Shown one piece after another: positions 18,694 through 28,071 of a stretch of DNA of 64,000 bases. Position 1 is the first letter of the stretch. Each line of letters opens with the position of its first letter. Below the pieces are notes generated by a model. That model made no database searches. It had not been told where the DNA came from and saw only the letters and a program-made list of their open reading frames with translations. The DNA is from Thermoactinomyces sp. DSM 45891. GTDB taxonomy: Bacteria; Bacillota; Bacilli; Thermoactinomycetales; Thermoactinomycetaceae. The stretch is from assembly GCF_900119485.1 (NCBI RefSeq), contig NZ_FPJZ01000003.1, positions 1 to 64,000 of the forward strand. The letters are read 5' to 3'. The position numbers and the translations under genes were made by a program.

Positions 18694-21600
18694 CTATTTT
18701 ATTTTAAATTGGATCTTTTCACGCAATTGACGAAAATCCTCTACACTCATCCCTGTATATCCATAATCGGATGGAGTTTTTTCTGTTTCTTTTACAGAAG
18801 TACAGTATTGAACGATTTGTTTCAAATGCTGAACAAACTGATTCGCGGTTTCCTGTATCGTCTCTATTGCAAACTCCTCTGGATGAAACGACCAATAAAA
18901 GTTCATCTGGTTTCCTACGCGGATACCATTGATGCTTAAAGGAAACGGTTCATGGTTCCTAGGTCCAATGTCTTGATTCTGAGAAGAAAAGGATGACATT
19001 TCCCATTTCCCCATCTGTTTATCAAATTCCCCAAGGTAATTGAAGATCACTTCAGGTTGATTGGTAAATGGCAACTCCGCTACCTCTGGCGCTATATATT
19101 TCAAAATACCAAATCCAATTCCTTTATGTGGAACATTACGGAGTATCTCCTTAACATTGATTATGGTCTCACCCAATTTATCTGAATCTGGTACATGTAA
19201 TAAAACAGGATATGTTGTCGTAAACCACCCTACTGTACGAGAAATGTCCAAATCTCTTACAACTGGCTCTCGACCATGCCCTTCTAACTCAATGAGTACT
19301 TTGGATTGGCTTGTCCATGATTGAAGCGTTAAGGCTAGTGCCGTCAGTAACAAGTCATTCAATTCTGTCTGGTGAGCTTGATGAGCTTTGTTCACAAGGT
19401 GTAATGTATCTTCTTCCGGAAGAGTAACCATGATATGGTTCAAGTCCTGCACCGTCCTATCATGCACCGTCCCGTACCTTGGCAACTCTAGTGATTCTGC
19501 TTGTTTTATTTTTTCCCAATATAAGGATTCTTTCTCTAACCGTTCACTTCGTGCATACTTTTGTAAACCTCTTGCCCACATTTGATAGGAACTTGTTTTT
19601 GGTTGTAGCTCAATCTTTTTCCCTTCTATCAACTGCATATAGCCAGTAGCAAAATCTTCTAAGAGGATGCGCCACGAAACACCATCCACGACCAGATGAT
19701 GAATGATCATATACAAATGATCACCCTCTATTGTTCGAAATAACGCTAAGTGAACTAAGGGACCTTCTTCCAAATTGAAACCCGCTTGCAGAGCATTTAC
19801 TTCTTGATCCATCTTCATTTTTGGATTTTCTTCATTCGTTAAATCAAAAATTGTCATATGGAATGGTCTTGTTGTTTCCGGTCCTTCTTGAATAAAGCCT
19901 ACAATGCCCTCTGCTTCTTCCCGAAATGTAGAGCGTAAGACATCGTGATGTTCAACAAGCACAGTCCAAATTCGACTTATTTTTTGTTCATCAAAACCAT
20001 CCGAACTGTATAACATCATCGACTGATTCCAATGACCGGCATCCACAAACGATTGGCTAAAAAACCACTTTTGAATTGGCGTTAAGGGTATCGTTCCTTC
20101 CACCTTTGACTGTGAATTCTGTTTTTCTGCTTTGACCATTCGTAATACTGCCTCCGCTAATTGTGGAGCACCAAGCAAATATTTCATTTCTAACTTTAGC
20201 TTGACTGCATGAAGACGTGCTGAAACTTGAATCGCCTTTATGGAATCCCCACCCAAATCAAAAAAGTTATCCAATCTCCCTACTTTTTCTACACCTAAAA
20301 TGGCTTCCCAAATGTTAGCTAAGATTTTCTCCATTTCGGTCTCTGGAGCTTCAAAAGGAACATTTGTTAATTCCTTATGAGGCTCAGGAAGGTTTTTACG
20401 ATTCACTTTTCCATTTGGAGTTAGTTGGAATCGATCCAGTTGGATGAAATGTGCTGGGATCATGAAAGATGGCAACAAACTAGATAACTGGTCTCGCAGA
20501 TATTCTTTAGACAAATCTTCTTCCGATACAATGTAGGCACATAGCTCACTTTGATTACCTGAAACTTCCCGAGCCATGACAACTGCTTCTTTTATGGTTG
20601 GGATTTGGAGCAATCCAGATTCAACTTCACCTAGCTCGATTCGATATCCACGAATTTTAACTTGATGATCCATTCTTCCTAAAAATTCCACAGTCCCGTC
20701 AGGTAGCCAGCGAGCTAAATCGCCTGTTCTGTAAATGCGCTCGCTAGGAATAAATGGATTATCAACAAACTTCTCAGCCGTTAACTCCTGTCTGTTGTAG
20801 TAACCTCTAGCAACACTCTTTCCGCCAATACATAATTCTCCTGCCACACCGATCGGCTGTAATTGCAACTGCTGATTCACAATATACATTTGCATATTCG
20901 GTAATGGCTTCCCGATCGGAACATGCCCTGCATCTGGCAACAAATCTCTGGGCGTTTCAAAGTAACTGGTTTCAATACTCGCTTCTGTTACTCCATAGCT
21001 GTTAAAAATTCGGAATTGATTTCCAAAACGAGATAAAAGCTTTTTATATTCCTCTACAGAACAACTATCCGCACCCAATATAAATAATTCTAAGTCAGGT
21101 AAACTCAATTGATTTGCATAAACATACTCCATAAAAGGAATAGCCACTGCAGGTGTGAATTCCGAAATGGTGATTCGCTTTTCTCTAAAAAGTCGATAGA
21201 GTTTCGTTGGATCCAAGCGAAATTCTTCAGGGCATAAGATCAACTCGCCACCATTTAACAATGCTTTGGCAACATCTCCTCCAAAAACATCAAATGAAAA
21301 GCTTGCCATTTGCAATACACGAGTCGGCATACAATCCAATGCAAATTCTTTTCGCCATCCTAATGCCACGTTTAGAAACTGTCGATGCTCTACCATCACA
21401 CCCTTTGGATTTCCAGTTGAGCCTGAAGTATAGATCACATAAGCAAGAGAATGGGCATGAACATCAGAGAGAGGTGATGTAACATTTTCTTGTGTAATCT
21501 CATCATAGTCACGATCCAGACAAACGGATTCAGTGTTTCTAAATAACCCCATTTTTCCCTGTAAACTCTCTTGAGTTATGAGCACCTGAATTCCAGCATC

Positions 21601-23235
21601 GTCCACTATATATTGAAGTCGTTGCTCTGGATAAGTGGGATCGAGCGGAACATATGCCCCTCCTGCTTTCAAAACTCCTAAAAGACTGATGATCATCTCA
21701 AGCGAACGATCCACACAGATCCCGACTAACGACTCAGGTCTTACACCTTTTTTCTGAAGATAGTGAGCCAGCTGGTTCGCTTTCTCGTTCAGCTCCTGAT
21801 AAGTAAGTTGCTGATCTTGATAGACTACTGCGATCGCTTCGGGATTAAGCGCCACCTGCTGTTCAAAAAATTCTTGAATGGTTTTATCCAATGGAAAATC
21901 TGCTTGTGTATGATTAAACCCTACTAAGATCTTCTCCTTTTCCTCTGTTGATAGAATCTCTATCTCTTTCACCTTCCGACTTGGACCTTCTACTGTGTTT
22001 AACAGTAGATTCAGCATCGATGTAAAGAAGCGATTCATTTCTTCTTTCGTAAATAATTCATTCCGATAATCTAAATGCACACGTAGAGTTCCTGAAGTTG
22101 TAAGGTTTTCTACATGTATAGCAAAATCATTTGGTTCTTCATTCGGAGAGATCCAAGTAACATCACGACTACCCATTTCTCTATAATCGATCGAGATACC
22201 ACACAAACGTTTGCTACCACCGTTCTTTTGACTAATATGCTCTGACAATAAATTAAAGGGATACTTCTGATGTCGTAATATCTTTCGCTGCTTTCTCGAT
22301 ACGCGCCTAATGAATGTAAGCGCTTCCTCATTAGGATCTATGCTAATTCTTAAAGGGACTGTACTCACCATCATCCCCATAAGCTCCTTCTCTTGCCTAC
22401 TCGTACGGTTCCCATAGGACATTTCTAAAACAATATCAGGCGATGACATCCATTGATACATCGAAAGGGAAAGAGCTGAAACAAAAATCGTAAAGATGCT
22501 GAAGTCATGTTCTTTCGAAAATCCATCAATCTTTTTCATTAAGCTTTCCGGTATTGTAAACGTCTCTCGTGATGCTTTCGTACTTATTTGGTAGGGATTA
22601 TACTCTTTTAATCCCGTTACAGACGGAATCGTTTTAAATTCCTCTAGCCAGAATTGCTCATCCTTTTCAAATCGGTTGCTTTTCAAATAGGCCTGTTCAT
22701 TCTCTAAAAATTGGACATAGGAGTATGTAGAATCAATTTCAAAATCTACATTATTAAGAAAACAATGGTAAAAGTGAGATATTTGGTTTAAACATTTCTC
22801 AATCGATAAACCATCCATCATAATGTGATGGACCTCACCGTAGACAATACATTCATTCTCACTTGCTTTTATGATTGAGAAATCGTATAGATCGGAATCA
22901 AATAACGCAAACTTTTCGTGTCTCTTTTGATCAAGCCACTGATCTAGTCGAGTCGAATCCTCTTCAGCACTGAAGTCAAGAAAGTCGAATTTCCTTTCTT
23001 GATGTTTGACAAAATATTGCTCCGGCTCCTGATGCTTATTTTCTTTGAGTCGGATACCAAAACTATCATTTTCGCTAATCATTCGGTTTATAGCCCGATT
23101 CAATAGCAAATAGTTCATTTCGCTGGATATCCTTACAAAAAATCTTAGATTGCATATCCCCTGATCTGCATAAATCGCTTCTGTATACCATATCCGCTTC
23201 TGTGGATGACTTAAAGGATAATATATCTCATTCAT
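18694..23235 (-). CDS. Initiating NRPS module C-A-T-E, predicted D-ornithine
   Basis: 1513 residues: C 1-440 (VHHIMMDG), A 455-960, T about 975-1040 (FFDLGGDSIKAI), E about 1055-1490 (HHLVVDGVSWRIL, EGHGREP, RTVGWFT), and a C-terminal donor docking helix (SVEDFRQLREKI). Signature residues read DVGEIGSIEK, one residue from the classic ornithine code DVGEIGSIDK, so D-Orn is the likely product of the module. It is the first gene of the operon. A condensation domain in front of the first amino acid suggests N-acylation, for example by a fatty acid, but I cannot confirm the lipo-initiation subtype by eye. The ATG has AGGGAG upstream. The following NRPS carries the matching acceptor docking region. 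Confidence 0.93.
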   Translation of the reverse strand: MNEIYYPLSHPQKRIWYTEAIYADQGICNLRFFVRISSEMNYLLLNRAINRMISENDSFGIRLKENKHQEPEQYFVKHQERKFDFLDFSAEEDSTRLDQWLDQKRHEKFALFDSDLYDFSIIKASENECIVYGEVHHIMMDGLSIEKCLNQISHFYHCFLNNVDFEIDSTYSYVQFLENEQAYLKSNRFEKDEQFWLEEFKTIPSVTGLKEYNPYQISTKASRETFTIPESLMKKIDGFSKEHDFSIFTIFVSALSLSMYQWMSSPDIVLEMSYGNRTSRQEKELMGMMVSTVPLRISIDPNEEALTFIRRVSRKQRKILRHQKYPFNLLSEHISQKNGGSKRLCGISIDYREMGSRDVTWISPNEEPNDFAIHVENLTTSGTLRVHLDYRNELFTKEEMNRFFTSMLNLLLNTVEGPSRKVKEIEILSTEEKEKILVGFNHTQADFPLDKTIQEFFEQQVALNPEAIAVVYQDQQLTYQELNEKANQLAHYLQKKGVRPESLVGICVDRSLEMIISLLGVLKAGGAYVPLDPTYPEQRLQYIVDDAGIQVLITQESLQGKMGLFRNTESVCLDRDYDEITQENVTSPLSDVHAHSLAYVIYTSGSTGNPKGVMVEHRQFLNVALGWRKEFALDCMPTRVLQMASFSFDVFGGDVAKALLNGGELILCPEEFRLDPTKLYRLFREKRITISEFTPAVAIPFMEYVYANQLSLPDLELFILGADSCSVEEYKKLLSRFGNQFRIFNSYGVTEASIETSYFETPRDLLPDAGHVPIGKPLPNMQMYIVNQQLQLQPIGVAGELCIGGKSVARGYYNRQELTAEKFVDNPFIPSERIYRTGDLARWLPDGTVEFLGRMDHQVKIRGYRIELGEVESGLLQIPTIKEAVVMAREVSGNQSELCAYIVSEEDLSKEYLRDQLSSLLPSFMIPAHFIQLDRFQLTPNGKVNRKNLPEPHKELTNVPFEAPETEMEKILANIWEAILGVEKVGRLDNFFDLGGDSIKAIQVSARLHAVKLKLEMKYLLGAPQLAEAVLRMVKAEKQNSQSKVEGTIPLTPIQKWFFSQSFVDAGHWNQSMMLYSSDGFDEQKISRIWTVLVEHHDVLRSTFREEAEGIVGFIQEGPETTRPFHMTIFDLTNEENPKMKMDQEVNALQAGFNLEEGPLVHLALFRTIEGDHLYMIIHHLVVDGVSWRILLEDFATGYMQLIEGKKIELQPKTSSYQMWARGLQKYARSERLEKESLYWEKIKQAESLELPRYGTVHDRTVQDLNHIMVTLPEEDTLHLVNKAHQAHQTELNDLLLTALALTLQSWTSQSKVLIELEGHGREPVVRDLDISRTVGWFTTTYPVLLHVPDSDKLGETIINVKEILRNVPHKGIGFGILKYIAPEVAELPFTNQPEVIFNYLGEFDKQMGKWEMSSFSSQNQDIGPRNHEPFPLSINGIRVGNQMNFYWSFHPEEFAIETIQETANQFVQHLKQIVQYCTSVKETEKTPSDYGYTGMSVEDFRQLREKIQFKIK

Positions 23236-23660
23236 ATAAAAATTCTCCCTAACTGAAATATTTTATATATGTATCTGGACAAACTAGTACCTCTTCAGAC
23301 AAACAGATTTAAAACCTAATATAAAAGTAGGCTTTAAATCTGTGTTTAATATTTATATAATTCAGAATAATAAACTCGTTATTTGGACCACAAGTTAAAG
23401 AATCCTAATATAATCTTTAGCTCCTCCTAACGTGCCGAAACATCGATTAGATATCACTAAATATTTTTCTATACCTAAAAACTTTAGTATAGAATATCAC
23501 GTCTTAATAAATAGAACAATACTGAATTGATTATTTTTATGTAAATAATTAATTCAGTATTTGTTATTAAACAATGTTTTATTTATATATAACATTTAAT
23601 TGATCTATAAATTTCTTACATTATCTAAATAACTATAATAGCTTAATGAAGACCCCACCT
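23236..23660 (-). promoter_or_regulatory. Structured A/T-rich leader of the NRPS-loaP operon
   Basis: About 425 bases without a gene lie between the carB terminator and the first NRPS. There are three inverted repeats: 23519-23536 with 23543-23560 (18 bp, one imperfect pair), 23467-23473 and 23475-23479 with 23483-23494 (12 bp with a bulge), and 23303-23318 with 23328-23343 (16 bp as RNA, one G-U pair, 9-base loop). The last lies just before the ribosome site and has no U-tract. A weak promoter candidate is TTGTTC, 17 bases, TATTCT, on the minus strand around 23483-23517. One of these hairpins may be the LoaP target; this is inference from the loaP gene at the operon end. Confidence 0.5.
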
Positions 23661-23666
23661 CCGATT

Positions 23667-23722
23667 AAAAAAAGACTTTCCGCATCCTGAAAGCATTATG
23701 CCTCTGATGATGCAGAAAGTCT
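23667..23722 (-). terminator. Rho-independent terminator after carB
   Basis: On the minus strand a stem of about 14 bp (AGACTTTCTGCATC with GATGCGGAAAGTCT) is followed by T7. It starts 6 bases beyond the carB stop. It separates the pyrR-carB unit from the NRPS operon, which must have its own promoter. Confidence 0.9.
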
Positions 23723-23727
23723 AACTC

Positions 23728-26700
23728 CTATTGTCCGATAACCACAGCTTCCCGTTTTTTTGTAATAACTGGCGGATTCATCGGTTCCGCTGACATATGA
23801 ATCGACTCCAATGTGGTAAGAAGGGCTTCCACTGTATCCAAGGATGTGAGACAAGCTATCCCGTGTTCAACCGCTTCTCGGCGGATGCGGAACCCGTCAC
23901 GAGCAGGAGTCTTGCCTCTGGTCCAAGTGTTGACGACTAGATCGGCTTCCCCTTTGCGAATAAGATCGATGATGTTAGGAGAGCCTTCTGTTAGTTTGCA
24001 GACACGTCTTACTGGAAGTCCTGCTTCTTCGAGTGTATCTGCGGTTCCAGCTGTTGATACAATCTGGAAGCCTAGCTGATGGAAACGACGCATGAGCGGG
24101 ATCGCTTCATTTTTCTCTTTGTCTCCGATGGTGGCTACAATGGTTCCAAAGCGAGGCATATGGATACCAGCGGCAACGAGACCTTTATACACAGCGCGAG
24201 CATAATCACGATCTCGGCCCATCACTTCGCCAGTTGATTTCATCTCTGGGCCTAGTGTAATATCTACCCTGCGCAATTTAGCGAAGGAGAAGACGGGCAC
24301 TTTTACAGCTACCTCTGGAGCCTCAGGCCATAAACCATCTTCATACCCCTGGTCTTGTAGTGTTTGTCCAAGCATGATGCGGGTCGCTACTTGCGCCATT
24401 GGGATTCCGGTTACTTTACTCAAGAAAGGCACGGTACGAGAAGCACGAGGGTTTACTTCTAGCACATACATCTCTTTTTTATAGAGGACAAACTGGATAT
24501 TGATTAGGCCTCTTGTTTGAAGGGACTTCGCAATATTCGTGGTGATCTCCACCAATTTCTGCTTCTGGCTTTCGGTGATAAATTGGGGTGGGTAGACAGC
24601 AATCGAGTCTCCTGAGTGAACACCCGCTCGTTCGATATGCTCCATAATTCCAGGAATGAGCACCGTTTCACCATCACATATTGCATCCACTTCCAGCTCT
24701 TTCCCTAGTAAATAACGGTCGATGAGAACCGGATGTTCAGGATTTACTTTCACCGCTTGCACCATGTATTGCCTCAGTTCAGCTTCACCATAGACGATTT
24801 CCATCGCCCGGCCTCCTAGTACATAGGAAGGGCGAACTAGTACGGGATAGCCCAGTTTCGTTGCTGTCTCCACAGCCGCTTCTATTGAGGTAACAGCCGC
24901 TCCAGGTGGTTGTGCGATTCCAGTTTCACTTAGAAGTTTTTCGAATTTTTTCCGATCCTCTGCTCGATCGATCTCTTCCAAGGATGTACCTAAAATCGGA
25001 ATCCCTTCTTCCCGTAGGTCTCGAGCTAAGTTAAGTGCCGTTTGTCCACCAAATTGTACAATCACGCCAACTGGATTCTCTTTTTCGATGATGTGGAGAA
25101 CATCTTCTCTATGCAGTGGCTCAAAGTAAAGTCGATCTGAAGTATTAAAGTCGGTCGAAACCGTTTCGGGATTGTTATTAATAATGACAGCTTCCAGACC
25201 CGCCTCACGAATCGCCCAGATAGCGTGTACAGTAGCATAGTCAAATTCTACCCCTTGACCGATGCGAATAGGACCCGATCCGAGTACGAGCACTGTCTTT
25301 TTATTGCTCTTCTTTCCTTCATCTTCTTGTTCGTAAGTTGAGTAGTAATAAGGAGTTGCGGCTTCAAACTCAGCGGCACATGTATCTACTATTTTATATA
25401 CAGGCTTGATTTGTAGTTCTTTTCGTAGATCTCGCACTTGACGTTCTGTTTCTTTTCGCAGACGGGCAATCGTAGAATCCGTGAAGCCCATTCGTTTAGC
25501 TTCTAGCATGAGCTCATGCGATAACGATTCCTCCTTTGCAACCTTTTCTTCAAAGCTTATAATACGCCTGATTTTATAAAGGAAGAATCGATCAATCTTC
25601 GTAATCTCATAGGCAGTTTCTAACGATAATCCCCTGCGGAACCATTCTCCTAGTAAATAAAGTCGCTCATCATCTGCTTCAGCAAGTCGCTTCTCTAGCT
25701 CTTCTTGGGTTAATTGCTTCGCTTCGGCAAGTTCGATGTGATCTAACCCGATCTCCAAAGAACGGACTGCTTTTAGCAGAGATTCCTCTAGTGTACGGCC
25801 GATCGCCATTACTTCCCCTGTTGCCTTCATTTGAGTTCCAAGGCGACGATTGGCAGAGATAAATTTATCAAACGGCCAGCGCGGAATCTTACTAACCACA
25901 TAATCAAGCGCAGGTTCAAAGCAAGCATATGTTTGACCTGTTACAGGGTTTTTTAGTTCATCTAGTGTGTAGCCCAGCGCTATTTTTGCCGCAATCCGAG
26001 CGATCGGATAGCCAGTTGCTTTAGAAGCAAGAGCACTGGAGCGACTTACCCGCGGATTTACTTCGATCACATAGTATTGGAAGCTATGTGGATCGAGGGC
26101 GTACTGCACATTACATCCCCCCTTAATATCAAGGGCACGGATGATCTTGAGTGCAGAGCTACGAAGCATATGATATTCCCGATCTGATAACGTTTGACTC
26201 GGAGCAAATACAATACTGTCCCCTGTATGAACTCCTACTGGATCAAAGTTTTCCATATTACAAACAACGATACAGTTATCCTTTGCGTCGCGCATCACTT
26301 CGTACTCAATCTCTTTCATTCCCGCGATACTCTGTTCGATGAGGCATTGGGTAATGGGACTATATCGCAAGCCATTATCTACAATCTCTCGGAGTTCCGG
26401 TTCATCATTGGCAATTCCGCCACCTGTACCTCCTAACGTGTAAGCAGGACGTACGATAACCGGATAGCCATTGCTCGTAGCGAAGGATACGGCTTCTTCA
26501 ACCGTGTTCACAATCACACTGGAAGGAACCGGTTCATTAATCTCGTACATCAAAGTACGGAACTCATCCCGATCCTCTGCACAGGTAATCGCTCGTAAAT
26601 CAGTACCCAGTAGCTTCACACCTTCTCGTTCAAGCACACCCTGTCGCGCTAATTCCACTGCTAGGTTTAGCCCAGTCTGTCCGCCTAATGTGGGGAGCAA

Positions 26701-26955
26701 TCCATCTGGACGCTCCCTGCGAATAATTTGTGTAACAAACTCGGGAGTAAGAGGTTCAATGTAAACCCGATCTGCCATGTTGGTATCGGTCATAATTGTT
26801 GCTGGGTTGGAGTTGATCAGGACTACTTCCACTCCCTCTTCCTTTAACGCTTGACAGGCTTGTGTTCCTGCATAATCAAACTCTGCTGCTTGGCCAATCA
26901 CGATAGGACCAGAACCAATCACGAGGATTTTCTTTAGTGTAAGATCTTTAGGCAC
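23728..26955 (-). CDS. carB: Carbamoyl-phosphate synthase large subunit
   Basis: About 1075 residues, with two homologous ATP-grasp halves (KKILVIGSGPIVIGQAAEFDYAG near the start and TVLVLGSGPIRIGQGVEFDYA in the middle) and a C-terminal MGS-like allosteric domain. It makes carbamoyl phosphate from bicarbonate, ammonia delivered by CarA, and two ATP. I choose the GTG at 26953-26955 (VPKDLTLKK) because GGAGAAGG precedes it and the family starts there. It overlaps the carA stop by 8 bases. It is the last gene of the PyrR-controlled upstream unit and is followed by a strong terminator. Confidence 0.95.
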   Translation of the reverse strand: MPKDLTLKKILVIGSGPIVIGQAAEFDYAGTQACQALKEEGVEVVLINSNPATIMTDTNMADRVYIEPLTPEFVTQIIRRERPDGLLPTLGGQTGLNLAVELARQGVLEREGVKLLGTDLRAITCAEDRDEFRTLMYEINEPVPSSVIVNTVEEAVSFATSNGYPVIVRPAYTLGGTGGGIANDEPELREIVDNGLRYSPITQCLIEQSIAGMKEIEYEVMRDAKDNCIVVCNMENFDPVGVHTGDSIVFAPSQTLSDREYHMLRSSALKIIRALDIKGGCNVQYALDPHSFQYYVIEVNPRVSRSSALASKATGYPIARIAAKIALGYTLDELKNPVTGQTYACFEPALDYVVSKIPRWPFDKFISANRRLGTQMKATGEVMAIGRTLEESLLKAVRSLEIGLDHIELAEAKQLTQEELEKRLAEADDERLYLLGEWFRRGLSLETAYEITKIDRFFLYKIRRIISFEEKVAKEESLSHELMLEAKRMGFTDSTIARLRKETERQVRDLRKELQIKPVYKIVDTCAAEFEAATPYYYSTYEQEDEGKKSNKKTVLVLGSGPIRIGQGVEFDYATVHAIWAIREAGLEAVIINNNPETVSTDFNTSDRLYFEPLHREDVLHIIEKENPVGVIVQFGGQTALNLARDLREEGIPILGTSLEEIDRAEDRKKFEKLLSETGIAQPPGAAVTSIEAAVETATKLGYPVLVRPSYVLGGRAMEIVYGEAELRQYMVQAVKVNPEHPVLIDRYLLGKELEVDAICDGETVLIPGIMEHIERAGVHSGDSIAVYPPQFITESQKQKLVEITTNIAKSLQTRGLINIQFVLYKKEMYVLEVNPRASRTVPFLSKVTGIPMAQVATRIMLGQTLQDQGYEDGLWPEAPEVAVKVPVFSFAKLRRVDITLGPEMKSTGEVMGRDRDYARAVYKGLVAAGIHMPRFGTIVATIGDKEKNEAIPLMRRFHQLGFQIVSTAGTADTLEEAGLPVRRVCKLTEGSPNIIDLIRKGEADLVVNTWTRGKTPARDGFRIRREAVEHGIACLTSLDTVEALLTTLESIHMSAEPMNPPVITKKREAVVIGQ

Positions 26956-28057
26956 GAACCTTCTCCCCTTCCTTCTCGTAGGCATCTTTTCCGTGTTCCA
27001 TCATTTCCATAAAGCGGTCGAATAGATAGCCAGAATCAAGTGGTCCTGGAGCCGATTCTGGGTGATATTGCACACTAAATGCCGGGAAATCGAGATGTTC
27101 TACACCCTCTATCGTCCCATCATTGAGTGCCACATGACTGATACGTAATCTCGTGTGACCAATCGATTCAGCCGTTACCGTGTAGCCGTGATTTTGTGCT
27201 GTCATCACCGTACGCCCAGAAGATAATTCTTTGACCGGGTGATTCCCTCCACGATGTCCAAACTTCAGCTTCTCTGTATTTGCCCCGCAAGCTAACGAAA
27301 GGAGTTGATGACCGAGACAAATCCCAAAAACGGGCACTTTTCCGAGTAATGACTGCACGGTTTCGACTGCCTCTGGAACATCTTTGGGATCTCCAGGTCC
27401 ATTCGTTAACATAACCCCATCTGGCCGATAGCGAAGGACTTCTTCGGCTGTTGTATGATATGGCACCGAAATCACTTCACAATTTCGTTCTGATAACTCT
27501 CGCTGGATATTGTGCTTACTACCAAAATCCATCAGCACCACACGTTTTCCGGTATTAGGACTGATATGAACGCTACGAGTGCTTACATTTTTCACTTGAT
27601 CTGTGATCAAAGGAGTATTGCGCAATACTTCTTGTAGTTCATCTTCCGAGGCCGTACCAGTGGTCAAAATCCCTCTCATCGTTCCATGCAAACGAATTTT
27701 TCGGGTAAGCATACGTGTATCAATCCCCGAGATGCCCACGATTTTGTGCAACTTTAACCATTCGTCGATCGAGTCTTCTTGTCGCCAATTACTCATGTAT
27801 TCAGCGTGCTCTCTGACAATCAAGCCAAATGCGTAAGGGCGAATGGATTCATCATCATCACGTGTAAATCCATAGTTTCCGATGAGCGGATAGGTGAGTG
27901 TGACCATCTGTCCATAGTAAGAGGGATCGGTTAAGATCTCCTGATATCCGGTCATGCTCGTATTAAACACGACTTCACCAACAGAAGTTCCTTCTGCACC
28001 AAACGATTTACCTACTAAACAAGTTCCATCCTCTAACAACAACCGTGCCTGCTTCAT
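26948..28057 (-). CDS. carA: Carbamoyl-phosphate synthase small subunit
   Basis: About 369 residues. The N-terminal CPSase small-chain domain (MKQARLLLEDGTCLVGKSFG, then TGYQEILTDPSYYGQ) is followed by a class I glutamine amidotransferase domain with the nucleophile in FGICLGHQLL and the catalytic His-x-Glu in QYHPESAPG. It supplies ammonia to CarB. The start is the ATG at 28055-28057 behind GAAGGAGGAG; an upstream in-frame extension lies within pyrC and is not family-like. The gap to pyrC is 14 bases. Confidence 0.95.
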   Translation of the reverse strand: MKQARLLLEDGTCLVGKSFGAEGTSVGEVVFNTSMTGYQEILTDPSYYGQMVTLTYPLIGNYGFTRDDDESIRPYAFGLIVREHAEYMSNWRQEDSIDEWLKLHKIVGISGIDTRMLTRKIRLHGTMRGILTTGTASEDELQEVLRNTPLITDQVKNVSTRSVHISPNTGKRVVLMDFGSKHNIQRELSERNCEVISVPYHTTAEEVLRYRPDGVMLTNGPGDPKDVPEAVETVQSLLGKVPVFGICLGHQLLSLACGANTEKLKFGHRGGNHPVKELSSGRTVMTAQNHGYTVTAESIGHTRLRISHVALNDGTIEGVEHLDFPAFSVQYHPESAPGPLDSGYLFDRFMEMMEHGKDAYEKEGEKVRA

Positions 28058-28071
28058 ATTGACTCCTCCTT

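Noticed and set aside
23395..23430. Strong ribosome-site-like AGGAGGAG in the NRPS leader, as for a leader peptide
   Set aside because: No ATG, GTG or TTG lies at a proper distance; only an ATT-started 11-codon frame follows, so I do not call a gene.
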